Below are positions 9,245 to 18,736 of a stretch of DNA of 64,000 nt, in pieces. A model generated the notes under the pieces. It was not told the origin of the DNA. It worked only from the letters and a program-made list of their open reading frames with translations, and searched no databases. The translations under genes were made by a program, and so were the position numbers. Each line of letters begins with the position of its first letter. Position 1 is the stretch's first letter. The stretch is from Kluyveromyces lactis (lineage: Eukaryota > Ascomycota > Saccharomycetes > Saccharomycetales > Saccharomycetaceae), in the NCBI RefSeq assembly GCF_000002515.2, contig NC_006039.1, positions 1,488,001 to 1,552,000 on the forward strand, in the 5' to 3' direction.

Positions 9245-10396
9245 ATGAGACGATCAAGAGGTGAATCTGTAGAACATGATTTAAAGTTTTTGCTTAACGC
9301 TGGTGAGAATTCAAATAAATGTGGTGAATGTGGGACACCATTCCCTACCTACTGTTCAGTGAACTTGGGTGTATTCTTGTGCGGTCGGTGTGCTTCCGTA
9401 CATAGGAAAGTGTTAGGCAGCAGAGAAGATGGTGCTACTAGTATCGTGAAATCTTTATCTCTTGATAGATGGTCTAAGCGTGACGTTCAAACTGTTGCCG
9501 ATCTTGGAGGAAACAAACATAACAGCAGTTTTTGGAACCCTAAGAAAGAACCTTTCCCATTTGACGGTGACGAGGATCGTACTGCCGTTGAAATGTTTAT
9601 CAGGGATAAATATTTAAAGGGTAAGTTCAGACATACCGCTGTCAAGGTGGAAGATTTCAATCTAGAGGATGATTCGTCACAATTGGACTACAAGTCATCC
9701 CGCCCATCATCTGCGTCCGGGTCCAGAAGAAACCGTTCTGCCTCATCTGCCAGCAGTAGACCAAGATCAAGAGAAGGAGACAGACCTCCGCTTCCAAAAA
9801 GGCCGGACAACAAAGTGCAAGAAGCCGTTTTCGATGGAACAAGTGAACCAAGCCTACCTAGTACAGCATCGGCAGAACCTCGCCCAGCAGTATTCGATGG
9901 GGTACAACAATACTATGATCCAACTACCGGCCAAATTTATGTAGATCAAAACTCCTATGCGGCAATGCAGCAGGCCCAGGTACAAGCATTGGCACAACAA
10001 GTTCAACCTCAGTTTACACAACAGGTTCAACCTCAGTTTACACAACAAGTGCAACCCCAATTCACACAGCAATTACAACCTCAGTTCACCCAACAGGTAC
10101 AGCCTCAATTCACTGCTCAACCATCGATAGATAAGAACACACTATTATCACTGTATCAAAGACCAGATTTATATTCTAGTGCCGTAGAAATCAAACCGGA
10201 TAATCCACAATACCAACAGATCCTGAATCTCCAAAAACAACAGCAGGACCAACAACAGCAGCAACAGCAACTGCTACAACAACAGCAGCTACAACAGCAG
10301 CAACAGCAACAGCTCCTGCAGCAACAACAGTTACAACAAATGCAATACCAACAACCACAACAGTACCAACAACAATTCTACCCCCCATTCCAATAG
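9245..10396 (+). CDS. GTS1: GTS1-type ArfGAP-like zinc-finger protein with polyglutamine tail
   Basis: 383 residues. The N-terminal ArfGAP zinc finger has C26, C29, C46 and C49 (CX2CX16CX2C) and the HRKVLG segment with the arginine-finger position R54. A serine/arginine-rich linker follows (about 145-180), then five copies of an eight-residue unit QQVQPQFT (residues 251-290) and a long glutamine-rich tail (about 325-380). In S. cerevisiae Gts1 affects metabolic oscillation timing, heat tolerance and flocculation and also has a glutamine-rich, aggregation-prone C-terminus. Its position upstream of ATG1 in the same orientation is as in S. cerevisiae (YGL181W-YGL180W). The glutamine tract is likely length-variable between strains. 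Confidence 0.92.
   Translation: MRRSRGESVEHDLKFLLNAGENSNKCGECGTPFPTYCSVNLGVFLCGRCASVHRKVLGSREDGATSIVKSLSLDRWSKRDVQTVADLGGNKHNSSFWNPKKEPFPFDGDEDRTAVEMFIRDKYLKGKFRHTAVKVEDFNLEDDSSQLDYKSSRPSSASGSRRNRSASSASSRPRSREGDRPPLPKRPDNKVQEAVFDGTSEPSLPSTASAEPRPAVFDGVQQYYDPTTGQIYVDQNSYAAMQQAQVQALAQQVQPQFTQQVQPQFTQQVQPQFTQQLQPQFTQQVQPQFTAQPSIDKNTLLSLYQRPDLYSSAVEIKPDNPQYQQILNLQKQQQDQQQQQQQLLQQQQLQQQQQQQLLQQQQLQQMQYQQPQQYQQQFYPPFQ
9995..10114 (+). repeat. Five tandem 24-bp units within GTS1
   Basis: Five in-frame copies encode QQVQPQFT, the fourth with V changed to L. The first two copies are nearly identical in DNA; later copies differ at third positions, which suggests older duplications with protein-level constraint. 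The unit sits just before the polyglutamine tract. Confidence 0.9.
10229..10378 (+). repeat. Glutamine-coding CAA/CAG low-complexity tract in GTS1
   Basis: A mixed CAA/CAG stretch encodes mostly glutamine with interspersed leucine, methionine, tyrosine and proline. The codon mixing argues against a recent slippage expansion of one codon; the tract is prion-like in composition. Confidence 0.9.
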
Positions 10397-10958
10397 ATCA
10401 TCATCCCTTGGCCTTCTTTGCAGCTGCAGCTGCAACTGCACATCTGCTACCGCACTACGGTTTAATCTCTCATACCTATGTTTGCCTATATAATACGTAA
10501 ATATGGCTAAAACCAAAACACCGCTACAACTAATATCTAACTTTGTCTTCCTCCTCTGACGTTTCACAACGTCTGCTATACACTCTTATCCGGAACATCC
10601 ACGATCTACTTACTACCTAGCTATCACCACTATTATCTTACTGACCATCAAAAAAAAAACCTCCCATTGACTCATAACCAATCATATCTTATTTGCACTT
10701 AACGAGCGTTTTCTTAAAACCGTTCCACCAAGCACCAGTGTCTTTCCACTGCCTTTACTGTGTACGTTTTCTGCGATATATCTGTCTTTCCTTCTTTGTT
10801 TCTTTATTTCTATATAAAGTTCAAAATGACTTATTACAAACTAAGTTTTGATCCTTAAAAACCATTTATAAGAAATAAGAACGCCCCCCCTTGTAAAGAA
10901 AGAGGCCAAAGAATGACAACGGTCTGGCACTGAGTAGTCATATGGAAAGCGGTTGAGC
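10397..10958. promoter_or_regulatory. ATG1 upstream region with abutting 4-codon uORF
   Basis: 562 bp with no gene visible. A uORF (ATG 10942, GAA, AGC, GGT, TGA ending 10956) stops two bases before the ATG1 start codon at 10959. A C-run read as CCCCT near 10884-10893 is a possible stress-response (STRE) core. Confidence 0.5.
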
Positions 10959-13454
10959 ATGAGTTCAGAATCGCACGACAAAGTTGTGGCGAAAGCCATT
11001 CGTTTGCCGACAGAAAACTATTCCGTGGAGAAGGAGATCGGTAAGGGTTCATTCGCGGTTGTTTACAAAGGTCTATCGTTAAGAGATGGGAGAAACATAG
11101 CTATCAAGGCCGTGTCGAGGTCGAAGCTAAAGAACAAGAAGCTTTTGGAGAATTTGGAGGTCGAAATTGCCATTTTAAAGAAGATCAAACATCCGCATAT
11201 TGTGGGGTTAATAGATTGTGAGCGGACTTCATCTGATTTCTATTTGATCATGGAATACTGTGCACTAGGTGATTTAACGTTTTTCATAAAGAAGAGGAAG
11301 AACCTAGTGCTCAAGCATCCTTTGATAAAGACTGTTTTTGAACATTACCCGCCACCAAGTACGGAACATAATGGATTAAATCGGGTTCTTGTGGTAAACT
11401 ATTTACAACAACTATCCTCTGCGCTTAAGTTTTTGCGATCTAAGAATCTAGTACACAGAGATATCAAGCCACAGAATTTATTGTTATGCACACCGTTATT
11501 AGATTATAATGATCCGAAGACGTTTCATGAGTTGGGGTTTGTGGGAATCTACAATTTACCCATCTTGAAAATCGCGGATTTTGGGTTCGCTAGATTCTTG
11601 CCTAATACTTCTCTAGCAGAAACTTTATGCGGGTCACCATTGTACATGGCTCCAGAAATATTAAACTATCAAAAATACAATGCCAAGGCTGATCTTTGGT
11701 CAGTAGGAACGGTGCTATACGAAATGTGTTGCGGGAGACCGCCTTTTAAAGCATCAAACCATCTCGAGTTGTTTCAAAAGATTAAAAAGGCCAACGATGA
11801 GATTACAGTGCCCTCAAATTGCTATATTGAACCGAAACTGTTCAATCTAATAAGAGGGTTGCTAACTTTTGACCCGGATTCCCGTATGGGGTTCACTGAT
11901 TTTTTCAATAACGAAGTAGTGACAGAAGATTTGACAAGGTACGAGCAATCGTATGAGCCAGACTTAGAATCCAAGAGTAAAGATGTCGCTGAAAGTAATA
12001 TGTTTGTTTCAGAATATCTAGTCAAACCATTAAAGCAGCAGGAATCTGCACATATACCACCAACTCAAACTGACGAGAACACTAGTGTACAAACTGGCGT
12101 TAGGCGAACCTCAGGTAAAGAGAGGCTCGCAACAAACCATCCACCACATCAACAGATCCACCCAGAAGATAACTCTCAAAACCCAGAACAAAGCTACCAA
12201 TCTGCAAGTCAGAAGAGGCTAAAGAGCTCTTACAATGATTTGATTTTGGAGAAGGAGTATGTTGTTGTGGAGAAGAAAACTGTCGAAGTAAATTCTTTGG
12301 CTGATGATTTTGCTAATAATGGACCCATAACAAACAACCAAGGGGCACAAGTTATAAAACCCTTGAGATACAGAACGTCTTCTTCTAGCGATGCATCAGG
12401 AGGAAGAAGAGCCTCTTTAGTGGAGAGAAGGCTTTCGATATCGTCATTAAGCCCGTCGAATGCGTTATCGAAGGCACTAGGGTTAGCTTCTGTAAGGCTT
12501 TTCGGATATCAACATAATACAAAGGCTACTTCTTCGCCACCTCAACAAACACTACTGAATCCTCAGATATTTCAGGAGCTAACGGAAAATGCAGTATTGA
12601 GGGCTGATCATAAACTAAATCCTTTCAGCGAACAAATGTTGGATTCCAACATAACTCCTGCAGTGGAATCGCTTGCGGCCAAAGCATTTGTCATGTATTC
12701 GTTCGCTGAAATGAAATTCTCTCAAATTCTTCCAACTCCTCCTTCTTCAACCGACTATGACCCACTGTCAGATAAACGTCTAAGTAACGGAAGTTGCGCG
12801 ATAGAGGATGAAGAAGATTTGGATCAAGGCCGCCCACCTTCTAATCAAACTTTGACCTCAGCAACAACAAAGATTTCATCAGCCACCAATGTTGACACTC
12901 AAATACCGGCCCCCGAGTTGAAAAAGTTGTGCACCGAATCTTTACTTCTTTATCTAAAAGCTCTTACTATTTTAGCTGCTTCAATGAAATTAACATCAAA
13001 ATGGTGGTATGAAAATGAAAGTAAAAACTGCACTTTGAAGCTAAACATTTTGGTGCAGTGGATTAGAGATCGCTTTAACGAATGCTTAGACAAGGCTGAA
13101 TTTTTGCGTTTAAAGCTCCATGCTATTAATACATCACCAAATTCCCAATGGTCAGATGATGACCCTGTAATTTTTGTTGAAAAGTTAATATACGATCGTG
13201 CTTTAGATATATCTAGAAATGCTGCAAGAATGGAAATGGAAAGTGGGAATTACAATACTTGTGAACTAGCCTATGCTACTTCATTATGGATGTTAGAAAT
13301 TTTGCTGGACGAAAATTTTCAATTCAACGAAGTCTATGATGACGAGTATGCATCAAATATCACCTCCTTAGACGAATCAGATAAGGAAATGATAAAGAAA
13401 TACATTTCAAGTATTGCTAATAGGTTAAAGGCACTAAAATCCAAAATGGTTTAG
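10959..13454 (+). CDS. ATG1: Autophagy-initiating serine/threonine kinase ATG1
   Basis: 831 residues from the first ATG; the open frame starts six bases earlier at a TTG, which I do not use. S. cerevisiae Atg1 has 897. The N-terminal kinase domain (about 21-310) shows the glycine loop [13 protein letters not shown], catalytic lysine K50, [10 protein letters not shown] (D168), DFGFAR (D207) and the PPF/RPPF region. A serine-rich linker carries the Atg8-interacting motif YVVV at 434-437 in the context [10 protein letters not shown], as in S. cerevisiae. The C-terminal part (about 520-831) matches the tandem MIT (EAT) region that binds Atg13 and Atg17. It acts at the pre-autophagosomal site. The gene follows GTS1 in conserved order; the TOS3/SAK1 gene expected next is absent. 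Confidence 0.96.
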   Translation: MSSESHDKVVAKAIRLPTENYSVEKEIGKGSFAVVYKGLSLRDGRNIAIKAVSRSKLKNKKLLENLEVEIAILKKIKHPHIVGLIDCERTSSDFYLIMEYCALGDLTFFIKKRKNLVLKHPLIKTVFEHYPPPSTEHNGLNRVLVVNYLQQLSSALKFLRSKNLVHRDIKPQNLLLCTPLLDYNDPKTFHELGFVGIYNLPILKIADFGFARFLPNTSLAETLCGSPLYMAPEILNYQKYNAKADLWSVGTVLYEMCCGRPPFKASNHLELFQKIKKANDEITVPSNCYIEPKLFNLIRGLLTFDPDSRMGFTDFFNNEVVTEDLTRYEQSYEPDLESKSKDVAESNMFVSEYLVKPLKQQESAHIPPTQTDENTSVQTGVRRTSGKERLATNHPPHQQIHPEDNSQNPEQSYQSASQKRLKSSYNDLILEKEYVVVEKKTVEVNSLADDFANNGPITNNQGAQVIKPLRYRTSSSSDASGGRRASLVERRLSISSLSPSNALSKALGLASVRLFGYQHNTKATSSPPQQTLLNPQIFQELTENAVLRADHKLNPFSEQMLDSNITPAVESLAAKAFVMYSFAEMKFSQILPTPPSSTDYDPLSDKRLSNGSCAIEDEEDLDQGRPPSNQTLTSATTKISSATNVDTQIPAPELKKLCTESLLLYLKALTILAASMKLTSKWWYENESKNCTLKLNILVQWIRDRFNECLDKAEFLRLKLHAINTSPNSQWSDDDPVIFVEKLIYDRALDISRNAARMEMESGNYNTCELAYATSLWMLEILLDENFQFNEVYDDEYASNITSLDESDKEMIKKYISSIANRLKALKSKMV

Positions 13455-13732
13455 GATTGATCATCTTTTGGATTGGGTTTTTTACAATTTACATTTTATA
13501 TAATGATTATATATATATGGATTAGGGTTTTTTCCATTAAACACTTACTACTTTTTTTTTGAAACGATACCGATATCGTTTAGTAGTAAAATAAGATTAT
13601 ATCTATGAATAGAATGACTTATTATAATAAATTAAATACCAAATTAAAAATTTCCAAACTTCAAATACGAAACAAAACGGGAGATGCAAATATAAAGCGT
13701 TTCAACTTTTGACAAAATAACTCAAATGTCGC

Positions 13733-15865
13733 TCAAAGGACCTCTATAGTACTATTGGAGCCTTGGTTTGTACGTTGTTGTTCTTCCTGAATCCTCCGTT
13801 GATTCTCTTCTTCCTTCTTCTTTTGTTCTTTTTCTGCCTTTCTGCGTTTTTCTGCTTCATTTTTAAGCTCATTCTCGAGCGTTTTCATTTTTTCGTCCAA
13901 TTCCTTCAATTCTTTATCAGTGTTTTTCCGTTTGTCATCGATGAACTTCTTGAACTTCTTTACCCTTTCTGCAAGTAAATCTCCTGTCCTCTTATCTTGC
14001 CCTGCCTTAAGAAGTTCTTCCTTTTCTAACCTCGAAACTCTGATATCTGCAAAACCCTTTGCTTGTCTTTCAGGGAACGCCTCGAAATACTCTTCAAATT
14101 GAACAAAAAGCTCTTTGTCCGCTCCATTATTGGAAAGAGCTTTTATCGTCTGAGCGAACATAAGTTCATGGAACTCGGAGAAAAGAGTTTCATTGACGAT
14201 TACTCTTGATGATTCAGATTCCGGAGTCATATTGCTTAATAACGTAAATGAGTCAACATCACTATGGAAGAACCTGTTATCTATATCACAGTTACAATTT
14301 AAGACATTGCGTAGTAACAGTTCATTGATATCAGATGTAGAAATTGGACAACTTTGCTTAGTTGATAGATACTTTTCGGGTTTTATCTCGCCAAGTAAAG
14401 TATTCTTAAGTTTTGAGTCAAACATGCCAACGTCGCTGACGGCTAAATCATCGAACACCATGAGATCTTTGCGAACTGTCAGCTCCTTTTCAGAATCCCA
14501 AGCTGATTTGAAAGTGGCTTCACTATACACTATAGCGAAATATGCTGTCATTATTTCACTTGCAGACCAAGGTTCATTAAATTTCAACCTCATTTCATCC
14601 ATAAAGCGAACGAAAGAAAGATACTGTTTTGTATTGAAAAATGCAGTTTTACCAACGAGAAACGTTTCCGTATCAATAATTACTCCGTTATAATTGTTGT
14701 AATCATCAATGAGATAATGCGATAGTTTGATGTTTTTCTTTTCTTGCAAAGAACGCAGTGTTTCATTGAAAGATTGGGATATCTTTGAGTCAAGATTTTT
14801 ATCCATGAAGACAATACCAACGTTAGTATTCGAATCACTTGTAAACCTTTCAAAGATATCGTACCTCACATCACCATCGAACACAGTGCCGGGTTCTAAT
14901 TTTACAAAATAGTCATACTGAGTCACTGCGTCTAAATTGAAAATATCGCTTGATAAAAGGCGAGAGAAACTGATTGAGTATGGATCATACAGTTTTGAAT
15001 ACTTCTTCGTGTGTAATTCCCACTTGTCTAACAAATCGGAGAAATATTTTCCTATATGGAGTTGTTGCAGCTTACTGTAATATTCGAATCTGTGTTCCCT
15101 CTTTGCAGTAAATTCATCTAACAAAGACGTGACTGCCTCCGCATCAGAATTACGAGTCAACAACTCTTGATCTGTGAGGGGTTCCTTAATGTGAACAAAT
15201 TCGATCAATCCAGAAGCAATATTGCGCAACTGCATTATTATTTTCTTCTCGAACAATTCGATATGTGACACAATGACCCATGGATAATGATACTCCTTGT
15301 TATAGTGAGATTCCACAGATTCCATGGTTCTTTTTAAAGTCGAGAGCTGATTCAAGTTCCTTACATGGATCAGTATGCATGCATTAATGTTTTTTTCAGT
15401 GTTTTGCGAAAGTTCACCAGACTCCCTCGAAGTACTGTTTATTCGTTGCCAAAAATCAACCATGTTTGCCTTGGTATAAGAGTGAGACCCAGCTAAAGAG
15501 TCGAATTTCACTTTAAAGTTTTCCAAGGATCCAAATGCTCGTGCGTAGGACTTTTTACCCCACCCAAACCGGTAAGTTCCTGAATTTTTGCTTCTGTAGC
15601 TATTATTAACAACACCATTCAGATCAGCCAGTTGGACCATTTCTAATGCTTTCTGCACCTCAGTGGAATCAAAAGCCTCATTCTGGTTCTTCCCTTCAAA
15701 ATTTATAGGACCAGAACCGTACCTTGAATTATAATAAGCATCACTTATGCCATTGGCAGCATCGCCCGATCTGCTGAAAGTCCAGTGTTCATAGAAAACC
15801 AGTACCAAGATACAAGCTAAAATCCCACCCAAGACAGGTCTGGGATGATTTTTCAAGTGTGCCAT
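13733..15865 (-). CDS. Divergent GT15 (KRE2/MNT1-family) mannosyltransferase-like protein with coiled-coil tail
   Basis: 710 residues from the first ATG at 15865. Short cytosolic N-terminus, one membrane anchor at about 11-26 (type II Golgi topology), a stem, then a region resembling the KRE2 fold: ACILIHVRNLNQL near 160, YPWVIVSHIELF, VKLEPGTVF (E324, aligning with the family's VEPxxxF) and FNEPWSASEIM (E431, aligning with the YERWGDAPVH segment that holds the catalytic glutamate). A cysteine block NVLNCNCD matches the position of the family's late cysteines. Unusual parts are the weak overall similarity, length (typical members are 390-460 residues) and a lysine/glutamate-rich coiled-coil C-terminus of about 100 residues. 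It probably modifies O- or N-glycans in the Golgi, but activity cannot be assumed. I know no S. cerevisiae gene at this position. Confidence 0.72.
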   Translation of the reverse strand: MAHLKNHPRPVLGGILACILVLVFYEHWTFSRSGDAANGISDAYYNSRYGSGPINFEGKNQNEAFDSTEVQKALEMVQLADLNGVVNNSYRSKNSGTYRFGWGKKSYARAFGSLENFKVKFDSLAGSHSYTKANMVDFWQRINSTSRESGELSQNTEKNINACILIHVRNLNQLSTLKRTMESVESHYNKEYHYPWVIVSHIELFEKKIIMQLRNIASGLIEFVHIKEPLTDQELLTRNSDAEAVTSLLDEFTAKREHRFEYYSKLQQLHIGKYFSDLLDKWELHTKKYSKLYDPYSISFSRLLSSDIFNLDAVTQYDYFVKLEPGTVFDGDVRYDIFERFTSDSNTNVGIVFMDKNLDSKISQSFNETLRSLQEKKNIKLSHYLIDDYNNYNGVIIDTETFLVGKTAFFNTKQYLSFVRFMDEMRLKFNEPWSASEIMTAYFAIVYSEATFKSAWDSEKELTVRKDLMVFDDLAVSDVGMFDSKLKNTLLGEIKPEKYLSTKQSCPISTSDINELLLRNVLNCNCDIDNRFFHSDVDSFTLLSNMTPESESSRVIVNETLFSEFHELMFAQTIKALSNNGADKELFVQFEEYFEAFPERQAKGFADIRVSRLEKEELLKAGQDKRTGDLLAERVKKFKKFIDDKRKNTDKELKELDEKMKTLENELKNEAEKRRKAEKEQKKKEEENQRRIQEEQQRTNQGSNSTIEVL

Positions 15866-16340
15866 CTCACACAACAGACACCTAAGACTAGCTTATCGAT
15901 GAAAATCACCCTCTAGAGAGTGCCTGCCAGTCTTGAACTCGATGATCTGTTAAAAGATTCCCATCACATCTAATTAACTCAGTAAATTTATACTCTATAC
16001 AGGAAAAGTGCTCTCGAGATATTCGGAATTGAGCACCCCTCCAAAATATTGTTTTTGGGGGCCCGAAAATTTTCTGGTTTGAAATTTCGAAATTTCGAAA
16101 TTTCCAGCTTTACAACATGTAAGAAATTAGAAATAGGTTAAAATATTCTTTTAGACACGTAAACAGGACAGTTTAAAACGCGGTTTTATGGTATATGCAG
16201 GTCACTGAACTGTGAACAACCTCGTGATATATTGTGAGATAGAATTGCGACTGTTTTATTTGGTCTTTTATTGTTGTTGGGAACGCTATTTTTCTTTTTT
16301 TTGTTTCGTTTCTCCACACAAGGGTAAAGTAAAATAAAGG
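15866..16340. promoter_or_regulatory. Divergent upstream region, GT15-like gene / IMH1
   Basis: 475 bp without a gene. The notable element is three tandem copies of the 8-bp palindrome GAAATTTC at 16081-16104. Each unit has the GAA-N2-TTC form of a minimal heat-shock half-site pair, though the joint between copies lacks the canonical two-base gap. Confidence 0.5.
16081..16104. repeat. Three tandem GAAATTTC palindromes
   Basis: Exact triplicate of an 8-bp self-complementary unit, about 220 bp upstream of the GT15-like start and 240 bp upstream of IMH1. It may bind heat-shock factor or be a neutral simple repeat. Confidence 0.85.
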
Positions 16341-18647
16341 ATGTTTAAACAGTTGACTCAGATCGGTAAGAACCTTACCGATGAGCTGGCTAAAGGTCTG
16401 AACGAGGAACTCAATGGGATTAATCCAGATCAATTGGATAAAACAGGACCGTATGCGGATCTTCCCAGTGATGTTCAAGTGAAGTTGAGAAAGTTCGATA
16501 AGTATGAGCAAAAATATCCATTGTTATTACAGGCTTATAAGAACGAGAAATTGAAGACAGAGAAGGTGGAGCAATTTCAAAAGGTTTTAAGTGAGTGCAC
16601 GCCAGTTTCAGATATTTCTGACGTGGATTCTTTAAAAAGTTACTTCAGTACGGTAAACCAGAAGACTGATATGTTGAATAACGAAGTGAAAAGGTTGACT
16701 TTGGAAAATACACAGCTATCTCAAGAGTTAGAGAAGGTAGATACTCATGAGCTAGAGCAAGTAAAGGGTGAATTGGATAAATCAACTACGTCAGTGGAGA
16801 ATTTGGAGAAAGAAGTAGTTAGCTTAAAGCAGGAAATTTCTACGAAAGATCAACTGATAGATTCTTTCAAAAACAAAATTGAAGAATTAACTTCGACACC
16901 TTCTTCAGTAGATAGTAGCAGTGCAACATCAGCCCAAGAGACGACAGAAAATACAGCATCCAGTACTGCGCAGCCAACAGCATCAGGAAAAAAAAAGAAC
17001 CAGAAGAAAAAAAAGGGGAAGGCTAATAATAACAATAATCTCCAAAACAATAATGCTAATGCCGGTGCTGCCGAGACTGCCGCAGCTGCTCCGGCTACTG
17101 AGCCAAATCAAAAGGCTAAAGATATAACAGAAGCAATTACTCTCCGTGTAAAATTAGATACATTGCAAGCAGATTACGATAAGTTGAATAAGGAATATGA
17201 ATTACTAACGTCCACGAAGGCAGACCTTGCAAAATTGAAAGAAACTATTAAGATCAAGGATGAAGAACTAGAAAGTGTCAGAGATATGTTGAAAGACGTT
17301 GGAAACGATCTAGTGGCTGCTCAAGATCAGCTAAAGTCCAAGAACGATGCTTCAGCTGAAGTTAATAATTTGAAACTACAACTCGAATCGTTGAGGTCTA
17401 ACAATGCGGATAATTTGAAGTCCTATGAGTTGAAGCAGAACGAATTAAACAACGAAATTGCATCGTTGAAGAAAAATGAATCCTCATTGCGCCAAACAGT
17501 AGCACAAAAAGAGAAAATTATCGATTACCTTGAAAACCAGGTTAAAGAATATAGCTCCAAAGAATCTGAATATAAGAACGAAATTGAACTGCAAAAGAAG
17601 GAGAATTCAGCTTTTGTGAAACGAATTGAGAATCTAAACAAAGAAACCGCGAAATGGAAGAATGAATCTCAGAAGAACAACGGTAACTTAGAAAGTTATA
17701 TCAAAGAAAATGGAAAATTAAGTGAGAGACTGGAAGTACTGCAGGAAAAACTCGAAACACTACAAAATTTGAAGTCAAATTCTAATGACCAAGTGGAAAC
17801 TATCAGGAAGCAATGTGAAGAGCTTTCATTCAAATTAAAGGATGCTAATAAAAAAATACTATCTCTAGAAGACGAGTTGAATGAAAACGCTAACATTCTA
17901 CAAGAGAGAAACAGAGAGACTACTACCATGAGAAAGATGCTAAATGAACTTCAAACCGATAAAAGTAATAGAGTGAAGGAATTAGAAAGCAGACTTCATT
18001 TCGCCGTTGAAGAGAAATCAAAGATAGAGAATGAGTTGCAAATGGAACTAACTAGAAAATCCCAAGATCTCAAACAACTCAAACAGAAAAACACGCAACT
18101 GCAATCTGTTAACCACGATCAACTAATAAAGATTGAGCAATATTCAGCCGAGATTGAGGAGTTGAAATCCACTTTTGAAAGAATGAAGAGGTCAAACAAT
18201 GTTAGCCAAGAAGACACGTCTGAACTTGATTCAATCGTTAAATCATTAAAGGAAGCTCTTGTAAAGAGTGAAAAGAAACAAAGGGAGATTATGAACACTA
18301 ACGTTGAACTCAAAGAACTAAATAATGATTTGAACAAAAAATTTGATAGATTGAGTAAGAACTATAAAAACTTATCGTTACAAATCAGTAAAACTAAGGA
18401 CTTAGAACCCAAATCTGCAAGAAGTAGCCCACATCCATCAAGGTCAGGTTCTATTGTACAGGACACTATTTCATCACCAATAAGTTCAACACAATCAGAG
18501 ATTAATGAAAAGATTGCATACATAAAAAACGTGTTACTTGGATTCTTAGAACACAGAGATCAGCGTGATCAGTTATTACCCGTTGTTACGACGTTATTGC
18601 AATTGGATAGTAATGATGAAAAAAGGTTATTGCTATCATTGAAATGA
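16341..18647 (+). CDS. IMH1: GRIP-domain golgin IMH1
   Basis: 768 residues, mostly heptad-patterned coiled coil (about 90-190 and 255-690), interrupted by a low-complexity linker near 190-250 with a KKK-rich patch, an asparagine run and alanine-rich sequence. The C-terminal 47 residues form the GRIP domain (AYIKNVLLGFLEHRDQRD, with the conserved Y, then LLPVVTTLLQLD), which binds Arl1-GTP at the late Golgi. S. cerevisiae Imh1 has 911 residues; the difference lies in the coiled coil. Role: tethering of endosome-derived vesicles. The neighbouring chitin deacetylase and UBC12-STT4-ACO1 follow the order of S. cerevisiae YLR309C to YLR304C. Confidence 0.92.
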   Translation: MFKQLTQIGKNLTDELAKGLNEELNGINPDQLDKTGPYADLPSDVQVKLRKFDKYEQKYPLLLQAYKNEKLKTEKVEQFQKVLSECTPVSDISDVDSLKSYFSTVNQKTDMLNNEVKRLTLENTQLSQELEKVDTHELEQVKGELDKSTTSVENLEKEVVSLKQEISTKDQLIDSFKNKIEELTSTPSSVDSSSATSAQETTENTASSTAQPTASGKKKNQKKKKGKANNNNNLQNNNANAGAAETAAAAPATEPNQKAKDITEAITLRVKLDTLQADYDKLNKEYELLTSTKADLAKLKETIKIKDEELESVRDMLKDVGNDLVAAQDQLKSKNDASAEVNNLKLQLESLRSNNADNLKSYELKQNELNNEIASLKKNESSLRQTVAQKEKIIDYLENQVKEYSSKESEYKNEIELQKKENSAFVKRIENLNKETAKWKNESQKNNGNLESYIKENGKLSERLEVLQEKLETLQNLKSNSNDQVETIRKQCEELSFKLKDANKKILSLEDELNENANILQERNRETTTMRKMLNELQTDKSNRVKELESRLHFAVEEKSKIENELQMELTRKSQDLKQLKQKNTQLQSVNHDQLIKIEQYSAEIEELKSTFERMKRSNNVSQEDTSELDSIVKSLKEALVKSEKKQREIMNTNVELKELNNDLNKKFDRLSKNYKNLSLQISKTKDLEPKSARSSPHPSRSGSIVQDTISSPISSTQSEINEKIAYIKNVLLGFLEHRDQRDQLLPVVTTLLQLDSNDEKRLLLSLK

Positions 18648-18736
18648 TAGTTTATATCTAAATATATACTATAGTTTACATATAAAGTTGTAACAATCAT
18701 AACACAATCTTATTTCTGCTTTCTCTTTTTCCTGGT

